From: Streptomyces sp. WMMC940
Lineage (GTDB): Bacteria; Actinomycetota; Actinomycetes; Streptomycetales; Streptomycetaceae
DNA length: 64,000 nucleotides
Assembly: GCF_027460265.1 (NCBI RefSeq)
Contig: NZ_JAPZBC010000001.1
Coordinates: 6,016,001 to 6,080,000, forward strand
Direction of reading: 5' to 3'
The notes under the pieces are model-generated. The model was given only the letters and a program-made list of their open reading frames with translations. It searched no databases and had not been told where the DNA came from. Positions 34,521-43,699 of the stretch are shown here, piece by piece. The position numbers were made by a program, and so were the translations under genes. Numbering within the stretch: position 1 is the first letter of the stretch; the number at the start of each line of letters is the position of its first letter.

Positions 34521-35510
34521 GTGCTCATCGACACCTACGGCCGTGTGGCCACCGACCTGCGGGTCTCGCTCACCGACCGGTGCAACCTCCGGTGTTCGTA
34601 CTGCATGCCGGAAGAGGGCCTGCAGTGGCTGTCCAAGACCACCCTGCTCACCGACGACGAGATCGTCCGGCTCGTCCGCGTCGCCGTGACGCGGCTCGGG
34701 ATCACCGAGGTCCGTTTCACCGGCGGCGAGCCGCTGCTGCGGCCCGGCCTCGTCGGGATCGTGGAGCGCTGCGCCGCGCTGGAGCCCCGCCCCAAGCTCT
34801 CGCTGACCACGAACGGCATAGGGCTGAAGCGCACCGCGACGGCCCTGAAGGCCGCCGGGCTGGACCGGGTCAACGTCTCGCTGGACACGCTCCGTCCCGA
34901 CGTCTTCAAGACCCTCACCCGCCGCGACCGCCACCACGACGTCGTCGAGGGTCTGGAGGCCGCACGCGAGGCCGGACTGACCCCCGTGAAGGTCAACACG
35001 GTGCTGATGCCGGGACTCAACGACGACGAGGCCCCCGAACTGCTCGCCTGGGCCGTCGAGCACGCCTACGAGCTGCGCTTCATCGAGCAGATGCCGCTGG
35101 ACGCCCAGCACGGCTGGAAGCGCGACGGGATGATCACCGCGGGTGACATCCTGCAGTCCCTGCGTACCCGTTTCGAGCTCACTCCCGAGGGCGATCAGGC
35201 CCGTGGCTCCGCGCCCGCGGAGCGCTGGCTCGTGGACGGCGGCCCGCACCGCGTCGGGGTCATCGCCTCCGTCACCCGGCCCTTCTGCAGAGCCTGCGAC
35301 CGCACCCGTCTGACCGCCGACGGGCAGGTCCGCACCTGTCTGTTCGCCCGCGAGGAGACCGATCTGCGCGGCGCGCTGCGCTCCGGCGCGCCGGACGAGG
35401 AGATCGCCCGGATCTGGAAGCTCGCGATGTGGGGGAAGAAGGCGGGATCGGGCCTGGACGACCCGGAGTTCCTCCAGCCGCAGCGCCCCATGTCAGCGAT
35501 CGGCGGCTGA
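34521..35510 (+). CDS. moaA: GTP 3',8-cyclase (MoaA), molybdenum cofactor synthesis
   Basis: The 329-residue radical-SAM enzyme has the N-terminal CNLRCSYC cluster motif (Cys21, Cys25, Cys28), the SAM segment FTGGEPLLRP, and the C-terminal second cluster (FCRACDRTRLTADG then TCLF). It ends with the Gly-Gly tail essential in the family. With MoaC it makes cyclic pyranopterin monophosphate from GTP. GTG 34521 gives the family N-terminus VLIDTYGRVATDLRVSLTDR. Its 3' end overlaps the convergent gene at 35493 by 18 bases. No other mo-genes are nearby. Confidence 0.95.
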   Translation: MLIDTYGRVATDLRVSLTDRCNLRCSYCMPEEGLQWLSKTTLLTDDEIVRLVRVAVTRLGITEVRFTGGEPLLRPGLVGIVERCAALEPRPKLSLTTNGIGLKRTATALKAAGLDRVNVSLDTLRPDVFKTLTRRDRHHDVVEGLEAAREAGLTPVKVNTVLMPGLNDDEAPELLAWAVEHAYELRFIEQMPLDAQHGWKRDGMITAGDILQSLRTRFELTPEGDQARGSAPAERWLVDGGPHRVGVIASVTRPFCRACDRTRLTADGQVRTCLFAREETDLRGALRSGAPDEEIARIWKLAMWGKKAGSGLDDPEFLQPQRPMSAIGG

Positions 35511-35768
35511 GCCCCGTCCGTCGCCGGATGCCGGGCTCTCCCACTCGTCGAGTGTCACGACGTCCTTCAGGAAGCCACGCAACCCGAGGAAGCCGGACAG
35601 GTGCTCGCGGTGCTCCTCGCAGGCCAGCCACGTCTTGCGGCGCTCCGGAGTGTGCAGCTTCGGGTTGTTCCAGGCCAGTACCCACACCGCGGCGGCTCGG
35701 CAGCCCTTCGCGGAGCAGACGGGGACTTCGGCGCTCACCGGGTCAGTACTCACCGGATCATTCTCCAC
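35493..35768 (-). CDS. Small zinc-finger-like protein (conserved actinobacterial)
   Basis: The 91-residue protein has a CSAKGC pair near residues 17-22 and an ACEEH pair near 49-53, which could bind zinc, plus Trp residues in AVWVLAWNNPKLH. The GTG start at 35768 gives VENDPVSTDPVSAEV; the longer frame upstream lacks a ribosome site. Homologues are often labelled acetone-carboxylase-like without support. It overlaps the 3' end of moaA on the other strand by 18 bases. Confidence 0.72.
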   Translation of the reverse strand: MENDPVSTDPVSAEVPVCSAKGCRAAAVWVLAWNNPKLHTPERRKTWLACEEHREHLSGFLGLRGFLKDVVTLDEWESPASGDGRGSAADR

Positions 35769-35955
35769 AACGAGGCGACGCCGAGCAGCCACGGGGGGAG
35801 CTGCCCGGCGTCGGTCCGTCGCTCCGACGGGGGATGCGGAGCGCACTGGCAGTATGTCACGCGGAACGGGCCGTGGTGCACCGGAACTTCATGATTGATC
35901 TGAGCTTTTCCTGAGCTTGCCGAGGCGCCTGCCGCCGGCCTCGCCGAACCGGGGT

Positions 35956-36381
35956 TCAGCCCTGCCGGGACTTCCGCTCCGTAGCGTCCTCCGCATGGTC
36001 TTCCGCATCGCCCTCCGCCTGCTCCGCCCACACCGCGCCCCCGGTGTGCGCCGCGTCCTCCGGCGCCGGCCGGGGCGCCGGCGTCCCGCTCTCGAGCGCG
36101 GGCCTCGTAGGTGCCGGTACGAAGGTGGCGAGCGGCTTCGGGGCGCTCTCACGGCCCGCGTTGGCGATCACCACGGCGATGTAGGGCAGGACCGCACCCA
36201 GCACCAGCGCCACGATCGCCACATGGCGCTCGACGTTCCACAGGACCGCGGCAAGGATCACCGCGAGGGTGCGGACCGACATGGAGATCACATACCGGCG
36301 CTGGCGGCCGCGCACGTCCTCGGCAAGCCCCTGACGGGCGCCGGTGATCCGGAAGACCTCGGTCTCCTTGTGCTTCCGCAT
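35956..36381 (-). CDS. DUF3099 membrane protein
   Basis: The 141-residue protein starts MRKHKETEVFRITGARQGLA, has the DUF3099 segment GLAEDVRGRQRRYVISMSVR, then two hydrophobic helices (TLAVILAAVL and IVALVLGAVLPYIAVVIANA), and ends in an acidic, Ala/Glu-rich tail. The function is unknown. ATG 36381 is used; the upstream frame is without coding features. It is divergent from the GlsB gene at 36597. Confidence 0.85.
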   Translation of the reverse strand: MRKHKETEVFRITGARQGLAEDVRGRQRRYVISMSVRTLAVILAAVLWNVERHVAIVALVLGAVLPYIAVVIANAGRESAPKPLATFVPAPTRPALESGTPAPRPAPEDAAHTGGAVWAEQAEGDAEDHAEDATERKSRQG

Positions 36382-36596
36382 GTCGTTCCGCCGCTCAGCC
36401 GCCGCACCGGGCCCTCCCCGGTGCGAACCTGTCTCCACGGTACGCCGCGGCTCTGCCGCATTCGAGACCGGGGCCCCGGTGTCGGGCCCGAGGCGGCATC
36501 GCGCACCCGGTGCACCGCTGTCCGACATGCGCTGTATGGCGGATACCTCGAAACTGTCCGTAACTGCTTACGTCGATCCGAAAGCGGGAGGCAGCG

Positions 36597-36872
36597 ATGG
36601 GCTGGTTGTGGGCGATCATCGTCGGATTCGTGCTGGGGCTGATCGCCAAGGCGATCCTGCCGGGGAAGCAGCACAGTCCGCTCTGGCTGATCACGATCTT
36701 CGGCATCATCGGCGGCATCGTCGGCAACGCCCTCGCGGGAGCCTTCGGCATCGGGGCGACCCCGGGTATCGACTGGGGCCGTCACGCCCTGCAGATCATC
36801 GCCGCCCTGGTCGTCGTCGCCGTGGGCGACATGCTGTACATCGCCGTCCGCGGCAGGAAGAAGGTGGCCTGA
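36597..36872 (+). CDS. GlsB/YeaQ/YmgE stress-response membrane protein
   Basis: The 91-residue protein has three short membrane helices with the family motifs GLIAKAILPGKQ, TIFGIIGGIVGNALAG and IIAALVVVAVGDMLYI. These transglycosylase-associated small proteins are induced by stress. GGGAGGCAGCG precedes the ATG. It is a single-gene unit with a strong terminator shared with tyrS. Confidence 0.92.
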   Translation: MGWLWAIIVGFVLGLIAKAILPGKQHSPLWLITIFGIIGGIVGNALAGAFGIGATPGIDWGRHALQIIAALVVVAVGDMLYIAVRGRKKVA

Positions 36873-36934
36873 GGCGCCGCCCGCGCCGCGGCCGGAATCC
36901 TGCGAGCGCGAGAGCGACGCGGACCCGGGCGGTA

Positions 36935-36970
36935 CGGCGGCCGGGCGGGAGGGAACCCGCCCGGCCGCCG
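36935..36970 (+). terminator. Bidirectional terminator between the GlsB gene and tyrS
   Basis: CGGCGGCCGGGCGGG (36935-36949) pairs perfectly with CCCGCCCGGCCGCCG (36956-36970) around a 6-base loop. The genes converge here (plus-strand stop 36872, minus-strand stop 37019). Confidence 0.88.
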
Positions 36971-37018
36971 CCCTGTGCACCGCCGTGTGATGCCGTGCCC
37001 GGGGGCGCAGGCACCGGC

Positions 37019-38287
37019 TCAGCCGCCCGTGACCTCCACCGCGGCCAGGTTCTTCTTGCCGCGCCGGAGCACCAGCCAGCGGCCGTGCAGCAGCTCGCCC
37101 GCGGCCGGGACCGCGTCCTCCGTGGCCACCTTCACGTTGTTCACGTAGGCGCCGCCCTCCTTGATGGTGCGACGGGCGGCCGACTTGCTCGCCACCAGCC
37201 CCACCTCCGCGAAGAGGTCAGCCACCGGAGCCGGCTCCGGCACCCGGGCCTGCGGCAGCTCGGACAGCGCCGCCGCCAGGGTCGCCGCGTCCAGGTCCCC
37301 GAGCTCGCCCTGGCCGAACAGCGCCTTCGACGCGGCGATGACGGCGGCGCACTGGTCGGCGCCGTGCACCAGCGTCGTCAGCTCCTCGGCCAGCGCACGC
37401 TGCGCGGCGCGGGCCTGCGGCCGCTCCTCGGTGAGCTTCTCCAACTCCTCCAGTTCCTCACGGCTCCGGAAGCTCAGGATCCGCATGTACCCGGAGACGT
37501 CGCGGTCGTCCACGTTCAGCCAGAACTGGTAGAACGCGTACGGCGTCGTCATCTCCGGGTCGAGCCAGACCGCGCCGCCCTCGGTCTTGCCGAACTTGGT
37601 GCCGTCCGCCTTGGTCATCAGCGGTGTGGCGAGCGCGTGCACGCTCGCGTGCGGCTCCAGGCGGTGGATCAGGTCCAGACCTGCGGTCAGGTTGCCCCAC
37701 TGGTCGCTGCCGCCCTGCTGCAGGGTGCAGCCGTGGCGGCGGTACAGCTCCAGGAAGTCCATGCCCTGCAGCAGCTGGTAGCTGAACTCGGTGTAGCTGA
37801 TGCCCTGGTCGGACTCGAGCCGGCGGGCGACCGAGTCCTTGGTCAGCATCTTGTTGACGCGGAAGTGCTTGCCGATGTCCCGGAGGAACTCGATGGCGGA
37901 CATGCCCGCCGTCCAGTCAAGGTTGTTGACCATGACCGCCGCGTTCTCGCCCTCGAACGACAGGAACGGCTCGATCTGGGCGCGGACCCGCTCCACCCAG
38001 GCCGCGACGGTCTCCGGGTCGTTCAGGGTGCGCTCGGCCGTCGGCTTGGGGTCGCCGATCTGGCCCGTCGCCCCGCCGACCAGCGCCAGCGGGCGGTGTC
38101 CCGCCTGCTGGAGCCGGCGCATGGTGAGCGCCTGCACCAGATGACCGACGTGCAGGCTGGGCGCGGTCGGGTCGAAACCGCAATAGAACGTGACGGGACC
38201 GTCCGCGAGCGCCTTGCGCAAAGCGTCCTCGTCGGTGGACAGGGCGAACAGCCCGCGCCACTTCAGCTCGTCGACGATGTCCGTCAC
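37019..38287 (-). CDS. tyrS: Tyrosyl-tRNA synthetase
   Basis: The 422-residue class I synthetase has the HIGH-type motif HVGH at residues 46-49, the tyrosine-pocket segment [16 protein letters not shown] with [10 protein letters not shown], and the KMSKS counterpart KFGKT at 231-235. The C-terminal S4-like RNA-binding domain ([20 protein letters not shown]) is complete. GTG 38287 gives [13 protein letters not shown], preceded by GAGGAG. I see no T-box leader upstream. It is the only aminoacyl-tRNA synthetase in the window. Confidence 0.96.
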   Translation of the reverse strand: MTDIVDELKWRGLFALSTDEDALRKALADGPVTFYCGFDPTAPSLHVGHLVQALTMRRLQQAGHRPLALVGGATGQIGDPKPTAERTLNDPETVAAWVERVRAQIEPFLSFEGENAAVMVNNLDWTAGMSAIEFLRDIGKHFRVNKMLTKDSVARRLESDQGISYTEFSYQLLQGMDFLELYRRHGCTLQQGGSDQWGNLTAGLDLIHRLEPHASVHALATPLMTKADGTKFGKTEGGAVWLDPEMTTPYAFYQFWLNVDDRDVSGYMRILSFRSREELEELEKLTEERPQARAAQRALAEELTTLVHGADQCAAVIAASKALFGQGELGDLDAATLAAALSELPQARVPEPAPVADLFAEVGLVASKSAARRTIKEGGAYVNNVKVATEDAVPAAGELLHGRWLVLRRGKKNLAAVEVTGG

Positions 38288-38370
38288 GGTTCCGGTTCTC
38301 CTCGAACAGTGGAAAGAAGGTGATGGCCGCCCCGAGGGGCATCCAGCAGTCTATGGCTTCGCCCGAAGGC

Positions 38371-39762
38371 TCAGACGCCCTGGCTGACGGAGCTCATGTT
38401 GAAGTCCGGCACGCGCAGCGCCGGCATGGCCGCCCTGGTGAACCAGTCGCTCCACTCCCGCGGCAGCGTCTTCTCCGTCCGTCCGGCCTCCTGGGCCCGC
38501 GACAGCAGGTCGACCGGCGACTCGTTGAAGCGGAAGTTGTTCACCTCCCCGGTGACCTCGCCGTTCTCCACGAGATAGACGCCGTCCCTGGTCAGCCCGG
38601 TCAGCAGCAGCGTGGCCGGGTCGACCTCCCGGATGTACCACAGGCAGGTCAGCAGCAGCCCCCGCCCGGTCGACGCGACCATCTCCTCCAGCGACTTCTC
38701 GCCGCCCGCGTCCATGATCAGGTTGTCGGCGGCGGGGGAGACCGGCAGTCCGGTCAGCCCCGCACTGTGCCGGGTGGTGATCAGCCGCTCCAGCGCGCCT
38801 TGCCGCACCCACTCGGTCGAGGGCATCGCCAGGCCGTTGTCGAACACCGACGCGTCGCCGCCGGAGGAGTGCGCGATCACGAACGGAGCGCACTCGAGCC
38901 CCGGCTCGTCGGGGTCGCTGCGGAGCGTGAGCGGCAGCTCGGACAGCCGCTCGCCGATGCGGGTGCCGCCGCCGGGCTTGGAGAAGACCGTGCGGCCCTC
39001 GACGGCGTCCCGGCCCGAGGAGGACCACAGCTGGTAGATCAGGAGGTCCGCGACGGCCGTCGGCGGCAGCAGCGTCTCGTAGCGGCCCGCGGGCAGTTCG
39101 ATCCGGCGCTCCGCCCAGCCCAGTCGGGTCGCCAGCTCGGCGTCCAGGGCCGCCGGGTCGACGTCCTTGAAGTCCCGGGTCGAGCGTCCCGCCCAGGCCG
39201 AGCGGCTGCGGTCCGGCGACTTGGCGTTGAGTTCCAGCGTCCCGTTGGGCTGGTCGTGACGCAGTCGCACCCCCGTCGACGTGCCGAGGTACGTCGAGGT
39301 CAGCTCGTGGTTGGCGAAGCCGTACAGCTCACGTCCGCCCGCGCGGGCGCGGGCGAAGGACTCACCCAGCGCGGGCGCGAAGTCGGCGAAGACGGCCGAG
39401 GAGGTCTCCGCCGGGGCGTCGGTGAAGTCGCCCGCCGCCGGGACGTCGCTCACCAGCGGCTGCGCGTCCTCGGCGGGACCCGCGGCCCGGGCGGCCGCCT
39501 CGGCCGCCCGCACCAGCGGCTCCAGGTCCGCGGCCGTCACGGCCGACCGGGACACCACTCCCGACGCGGTGCCCTGCGCCCCGTCGACGGTCGCGATCAC
39601 GGTGAGCGTACGGCCCCGGGTCACGCCGTTCGTGGTGAGGGTGTTCCCGGCCCAGCGGAGATTGGCCGACGAGTGCTCGTCGGCGATGACGACGCAGCCG
39701 TCGGCGGTGGACAGTTCGAGGGCACGCTCGACGATCTCGTGCGGCTTGCTGACGGGGCTCAT
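38371..39762 (-). CDS. TldE/PmbA-type metalloprotease partner
   Basis: The 463-residue protein belongs to the TldD/PmbA family, but it lacks the HExxxH zinc motif and so is the TldE-like (PmbA) subunit. It forms a heterodimer with TldD, giving a protease with a narrow tunnel that cuts unfolded peptides; in E. coli it matures microcin B17 and degrades CcdA. ATG 39762 overlaps the TldD stop as ATGA and has an AGGAGG ribosome site. Confidence 0.9.
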   Translation of the reverse strand: MSPVSKPHEIVERALELSTADGCVVIADEHSSANLRWAGNTLTTNGVTRGRTLTVIATVDGAQGTASGVVSRSAVTAADLEPLVRAAEAAARAAGPAEDAQPLVSDVPAAGDFTDAPAETSSAVFADFAPALGESFARARAGGRELYGFANHELTSTYLGTSTGVRLRHDQPNGTLELNAKSPDRSRSAWAGRSTRDFKDVDPAALDAELATRLGWAERRIELPAGRYETLLPPTAVADLLIYQLWSSSGRDAVEGRTVFSKPGGGTRIGERLSELPLTLRSDPDEPGLECAPFVIAHSSGGDASVFDNGLAMPSTEWVRQGALERLITTRHSAGLTGLPVSPAADNLIMDAGGEKSLEEMVASTGRGLLLTCLWYIREVDPATLLLTGLTRDGVYLVENGEVTGEVNNFRFNESPVDLLSRAQEAGRTEKTLPREWSDWFTRAAMPALRVPDFNMSSVSQGV

Positions 39763-41282
39763 CGACCGGCCTCCTGGGTGGTGTTCAAGATGTTGACGCC
39801 GCGGAACAGCGCGGACGGGCAGCCGTGCGAGACGGCCGCGACCTGGCCCGGCTGGGCCTTGCCGCAGTTGAAGGCGCCTCCCAGGACATACGTCTGCGGG
39901 CCCCCGACCTTCTCCAGCGACCCCCAGAAATCGGTCGTCGTCGCCTGGTAGGCGACATCGCGCAGCTGCCCGGTCAGCCGGCCGTTCTCGATACGGTAGA
40001 AGCGCTGCCCGGTGAACTGGAAGTTGTACCGCTGCATGTCGATCGACCAGGACCGGTCCCCGACGACGTAGATGCCGCGCTCCACCCCGCCGATCAGGTC
40101 CTCGGTGGAGAGTCCGCCCGGTTCGGGGCGTAGGGACACGTTCGCCATCCGCTGCACCGGGACGTGCGACGGCGAGTCGGCGAAGGCACAGCCGTTGGAG
40201 CGGCCGAGGCCCGTGAGGCGGGCGATCCGGCGGTCGAGCTGGTAGCCGACGAGCGTGCCGTCCTTCACCAGGTCCCAGCTCTGCGCCTGCACGCCCTCGT
40301 CGTCGTACCCGACCGTCGCCAGCCCGTGCTCCGCGGTCCGGTCCCCGGTCACGTTCATCACCGGCGAGCCGTATCGCAGCTTCCCGAGCTTGTCGAAGGT
40401 GGCGAAGGACGTGCCCGCGTACGCGGCCTCGTAGCCCAGCGCCCGGTCCAGCTCGGTGGCGTGCCCGATCGACTCGTGGATCGTCAGCCACAGGTTCGAC
40501 GGATCCACGACCAGGTCGTACGTCCCCGCCTCGACGCTGGGCGCGCGCATCTTGGCGGCCAGCAGTTCCGGGATCTCCTCCAGCTCGGAGTCCCAGTCCC
40601 AGCCGGTGCCCGTCAGGTACTCCCAGCCGCGGCCCACCGGCGGCGCGATGGTGCGCATGGAGTCGAACTCGCCGGTGGTCTCGTCCACGGCGACCGCGGT
40701 GAGCTGCGGATGCAGCCGGACCCGCTGCTGAGTGGTCACCGTGCCCGCGGTGTCCGCGTAGAACTTGTTCTCGTGCACGGTCAGGAGCGAGGCGTCCACG
40801 TGCGCCACGCCGTCCGCCCGCAGCAGCCGCGCGCTCCAGTCCGCGAGCAGCGCGGACTTGTCCTCGTCCGGGACGGCGAACGGGTCGGTCTCGTACGAGG
40901 AGATCCAGGTGCGGTCCGCGTGCACCGGCTCGTCGGCCAGCTCGACCCGCTCGTCGGAGCCGGCGGCCGCGATCACCTTCGCCGACAGCTTCGCCATCGC
41001 CACGGCCTGGCCCGCCACCCTGGCGGCACCGTCCATGGTCAGATCGACCCCGGACGCGAACCCCCAGGCCCCGCCGTGCACGACCCGCACCGCGTACCCC
41101 AGATCGGTGGTGTCGGACGAGCCCGCCGGCTTCGCGTCCCGCAGCCGCCATGCGGCACTGCGCACGCGCTCCAGCCGGAAGTCGGCGTGCGCGGCGCCGA
41201 GCGCGCGCGCCCGAGCGAGCGCCGCGTCGGCGAGCGCCCGCAGCGGCAACGCCGTGAAGGCTTCGTCGATGGAATGAGCCAC
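39759..41282 (-). CDS. tldD: TldD-type metalloprotease subunit
   Basis: The 507-residue protein carries the catalytic HESIGH motif (residues 269-274) and the C-terminal Cys region (AFNCGKAQPGQ) of TldD. It pairs with the product of the overlapping downstream gene. GTG 41282 (VAHSIDEAFTALPLR) is preceded by GGAG. In Streptomyces such pairs occur outside peptide clusters, so a housekeeping role is likely. It is divergent from fabG. Confidence 0.93.
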   Translation of the reverse strand: MAHSIDEAFTALPLRALADAALARARALGAAHADFRLERVRSAAWRLRDAKPAGSSDTTDLGYAVRVVHGGAWGFASGVDLTMDGAARVAGQAVAMAKLSAKVIAAAGSDERVELADEPVHADRTWISSYETDPFAVPDEDKSALLADWSARLLRADGVAHVDASLLTVHENKFYADTAGTVTTQQRVRLHPQLTAVAVDETTGEFDSMRTIAPPVGRGWEYLTGTGWDWDSELEEIPELLAAKMRAPSVEAGTYDLVVDPSNLWLTIHESIGHATELDRALGYEAAYAGTSFATFDKLGKLRYGSPVMNVTGDRTAEHGLATVGYDDEGVQAQSWDLVKDGTLVGYQLDRRIARLTGLGRSNGCAFADSPSHVPVQRMANVSLRPEPGGLSTEDLIGGVERGIYVVGDRSWSIDMQRYNFQFTGQRFYRIENGRLTGQLRDVAYQATTTDFWGSLEKVGGPQTYVLGGAFNCGKAQPGQVAAVSHGCPSALFRGVNILNTTQEAGR

Positions 41283-41381
41283 GAATGTCTCCTGTCATGG
41301 TGGGACCCGTCGGCACAGGACCGGTCGCCCCGATCATGTCGCGCCCGGATGCCCCCTGCCTACCGCTTTCTGTAGGGACCC

Positions 41382-41407
41382 GACAGTGCATCCGTGACGC
41401 CACTGTC
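41382..41407 (+). promoter_or_regulatory. Inverted repeat in the tldD-fabG divergent region
   Basis: GACAGTG (41382-41388) and CACTGTC (41401-41407) are perfect inverted copies separated by 12 bases, so the half-sites are centred 19 bases apart. This is plausible for a dimeric regulator of fabG or tldD. No known consensus is matched. Confidence 0.4.
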
Positions 41408-41441
41408 AGGGGTCGATCCCCTGCACAAGGGGCTGTACCGA

Positions 41442-41447
41442 TAGGTT
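41442..41447 (+). promoter_or_regulatory. Candidate -10 box of the fabG-fabI operon
   Basis: TAGGTT lies six bases before GTG 41454, so transcription would start at or near that codon. The -35 at the usual distance is weak. This bears on the choice of the fabG start. Confidence 0.35.
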
Positions 41448-41483
41448 TTCGCAGTGTCAGACCGCTATGGAAAGGGTGATCCG

Positions 41484-42203
41484 TTGAGCCGCTCGGTTCT
41501 CGTCACCGGAGGAAACCGGGGCATCGGCCTCGCCATCGCCCGCGCTTTCGCCGAGGCCGGAGACAAGGTCGCGATCACGTACCGGTCGGGTGAGCCGCCG
41601 GCGGAGCTGGTGGAGCTGGGCTGCCTGCCCGTCCGCTGCGACATCACCGACGCCGAACAGGTGGAGCAGGCCTACAAGGAGATCGAGGACAAGCACGGTC
41701 CGGTGGAGGTGCTCGTCGCGAACGCCGGCGTCACCAAGGACCAGCTGCTGATGCGGATGTCCGAGGAGGACTTCGTCACCGTCCTCGACACCAACCTCAC
41801 CGGCACCTTCCGCGTCGTCAAGCGCGCCAACCGCGGCATGCTCCGCGCCAAGAAGGGCCGCGTCGTCCTGATCTCGTCCGTGGTCGGCCTGCTCGGCTCG
41901 GCCGGCCAGGCCAACTACGCCGCCTCCAAGGCCGGACTGGTGGGCTTCGCCCGGTCCCTCGCCCGCGAGCTGGGTTCGCGGAACATCACCTTCAACGTCG
42001 TCGCGCCCGGCTTCGTCGACACCGACATGACCAAGGTGCTCAACGACGAGCAGCGCGCGGGCATCGTCTCGCAGGTCCCGCTCGGCCGTTACGCGCAGCC
42101 GGAGGAGATCGCCGCCGCCGTGAGGTTCCTCGCCTCCGACGACGCCTCGTACATCACTGGAGCCGTCATCCCGGTTGACGGCGGATTGGGCATGGGTCAC
42201 TGA
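41484..42203 (+). CDS. fabG: 3-oxoacyl-ACP reductase (FabG)
   Basis: The 239-residue SDR has the NADPH motif TGGNRGIGLAIARAF near the N-terminus, catalytic residues in SSVVGLLGSAGQANYAASKAG (Ser, Tyr, Lys), and ends YITGAVIPVDGGLGMGH. It reduces 3-oxoacyl-ACP in type II fatty-acid synthesis. I chose TTG 41484 (read MSRSVLVTGG), because AAAGGG lies seven bases upstream and homologues start there; GTG 41454 would add ten residues as a leaderless start. It is four bases before fabI, with which it works in chain elongation. Confidence 0.93.
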   Translation: MSRSVLVTGGNRGIGLAIARAFAEAGDKVAITYRSGEPPAELVELGCLPVRCDITDAEQVEQAYKEIEDKHGPVEVLVANAGVTKDQLLMRMSEEDFVTVLDTNLTGTFRVVKRANRGMLRAKKGRVVLISSVVGLLGSAGQANYAASKAGLVGFARSLARELGSRNITFNVVAPGFVDTDMTKVLNDEQRAGIVSQVPLGRYAQPEEIAAAVRFLASDDASYITGAVIPVDGGLGMGH

Positions 42204-42207
42204 TCAC

Positions 42208-42978
42208 ATGAGTGGAATCCTCGCCGGCAAGCGCATCCTCATCACCGGTGTGCTGATGGAGTCCTCCATCGCCTTCCACGCCGCGAAGCTGGCCCAGGAG
42301 CAGGGTGCGGAGATCATCCTGACGGCCTTCCCGCGGCCCACCCTGACCGAGCGCATCGCCAGGAAGCTCCCGAAGCCCACCAAGGTCATCGAGCTCGACG
42401 TCACCAACGAGGAGCACCTCGGGCGTCTGGAGCAGGTCGTGCGCGACGAGCTCGGCGGTCTGGACGGAGTCGTCCACTCCATCGGCTTCGCCCCGCAGGA
42501 CGCGCTCGGCGGCAACTTCCTGAACACGCCGTTCGAGTCGGTCGCGACCGCGATGCACGTCTCGGCGTTCTCGCTGAAGTCGCTGACCATGGCCTGCCTG
42601 CCGCTCTTCCCGCAGGAGGGTGCCTCGGTGGTCGGTCTGACCTTCGACGCCCAGTTCGCGTGGCCGCAGTACGACTGGATGGGTCCGGCGAAGGCGGCGC
42701 TGGAAGCCACCTCCCGCTACGTCGCCCGCGACCTGGGCAAGCAGAACGTCCGCTGCAACCTGATCTCGGCGGGCCCGCTCGGTTCGATGGCCGCGAAGTC
42801 CATCCCGGGTTTCAGCGACCTCGCGGACGTGTGGAACCACCGCTCCCCGCTGGAGTGGGACATGTCCGACCCGGACCCCGCCGGCCGCGGCATCGTCGCC
42901 CTGCTGTCCGACTGGTTCCCGAAGACCACGGGCGAGATCATCCACGTCGACGGTGGCGTGCACATGATGGGTGCGTAA
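42208..42978 (+). CDS. fabI: Enoyl-ACP reductase, NADH-dependent (FabI/InhA)
   Basis: The 256-residue protein has the FabI-type cofactor region LITGVLMESSIAFHAAKLAQ and the catalytic pair Tyr155 and Lys162 in QYDWMGPAK. It performs the last reduction in each elongation cycle of fatty-acid synthesis and is the target of isoniazid/triclosan-type inhibitors in relatives. ATG 42208 stands four bases after the fabG stop, so the two are one operon. Confidence 0.95.
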   Translation: MSGILAGKRILITGVLMESSIAFHAAKLAQEQGAEIILTAFPRPTLTERIARKLPKPTKVIELDVTNEEHLGRLEQVVRDELGGLDGVVHSIGFAPQDALGGNFLNTPFESVATAMHVSAFSLKSLTMACLPLFPQEGASVVGLTFDAQFAWPQYDWMGPAKAALEATSRYVARDLGKQNVRCNLISAGPLGSMAAKSIPGFSDLADVWNHRSPLEWDMSDPDPAGRGIVALLSDWFPKTTGEIIHVDGGVHMMGA

Positions 42979-43179
42979 CGCAGCGTCATCCACGGACGGC
43001 CGTCACCTGGTCGCCTTCGATGCCCCGGTCACCCGCTGTGCGCGGGAGGCCGGGGCGTCGCCCGTTCGGGTCAACGCAGCGGGCGGGCCTGCCTCCGGCC
43101 GGGGGACCCTGGAGTGGCAATCCCTCCCTTGTGGTGCAGCAGCGGCGCGAGTCGCAGTACGGCCGAGGAGGTCCTGGTT

Positions 43180-43518
43180 GTGCGTACGTCGTGGCGATCC
43201 GCGTCCGTGCTCGGGGTGCTCGGGGTCCTGGTGTGGCCCGCCTCCACGGCGGCCGTCTCCGAGCCGCCGGGGGAGCCCGCGCCCCGGCCCTTCGGGGCCG
43301 CCTGCAGCGTCTACGTCGAAGGCTCCAGGGCCACGGCCCACTGCCACAATCCGTACCTGGACACCGACCGGGTGCAACTCCACGTCGAGTGCGAACGCTG
43401 GTGGGACGTGGACGCGGACAGCGCGCCCGTCGACCTCGGCCCCACCGGCCGCGCCACACTCAGTGAACGCTGCTGGAAGGAGATCCGCAGCGTGTGGGTG
43501 AGCCATCTGCGGCGTTGA
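43180..43518 (+). CDS. Small secreted protein of unknown function
   Basis: The 112-residue protein starts at GTG 43180 after GAGGAGG. It has a clear signal peptide of about 25 residues (SASVLGVLGVLVWPASTAAV). The mature part has four Cys (AACSVYV, TAHCHNP, HVECERW, ERCWKE), suggesting two disulphides. No family is recognised. Expression would place it outside the cell. It stands alone after fabI. Confidence 0.72.
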   Translation: MRTSWRSASVLGVLGVLVWPASTAAVSEPPGEPAPRPFGAACSVYVEGSRATAHCHNPYLDTDRVQLHVECERWWDVDADSAPVDLGPTGRATLSERCWKEIRSVWVSHLRR

Positions 43519-43584
43519 CGCGTCCGGGGCGGCGGCGTCCGGTGCGTCCGAGGGCCTCCGGGTGCGTCCGAGGCGGAGGCCGAC

Positions 43585-43643
43585 GGGCCGGGCGACCGGC
43601 TTCGCGCTCCGCTCCGGGGCCGGGCGACCGGCTTCGCGCTCCG
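43585..43643 (+). repeat. 27-bp perfect direct repeat, period 32
   Basis: GGGCCGGGCGACCGGCTTCG and the seven bases after it occur identically at 43585-43611 and 43617-43643. The repeat lies in the gap between the secreted-protein gene and the GntR gene. The core of each unit, GCGACCGGCTTCGCGC, can fold as a short hairpin. Confidence 0.85.
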
Positions 43644-43699
43644 CCGCTCGCCCGGCGAGGCCGCGGGGCGAGCGGGCCGCGCCTCCCGCCCTGCACGGT

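Noticed and set aside
38288..38370. T-box leader before tyrS
   Set aside because: tyrS is on the minus strand with its leader above 38287, where no T-box sequence (TGGNACCGCG-like) is present and only 83 bases separate it from the next gene.
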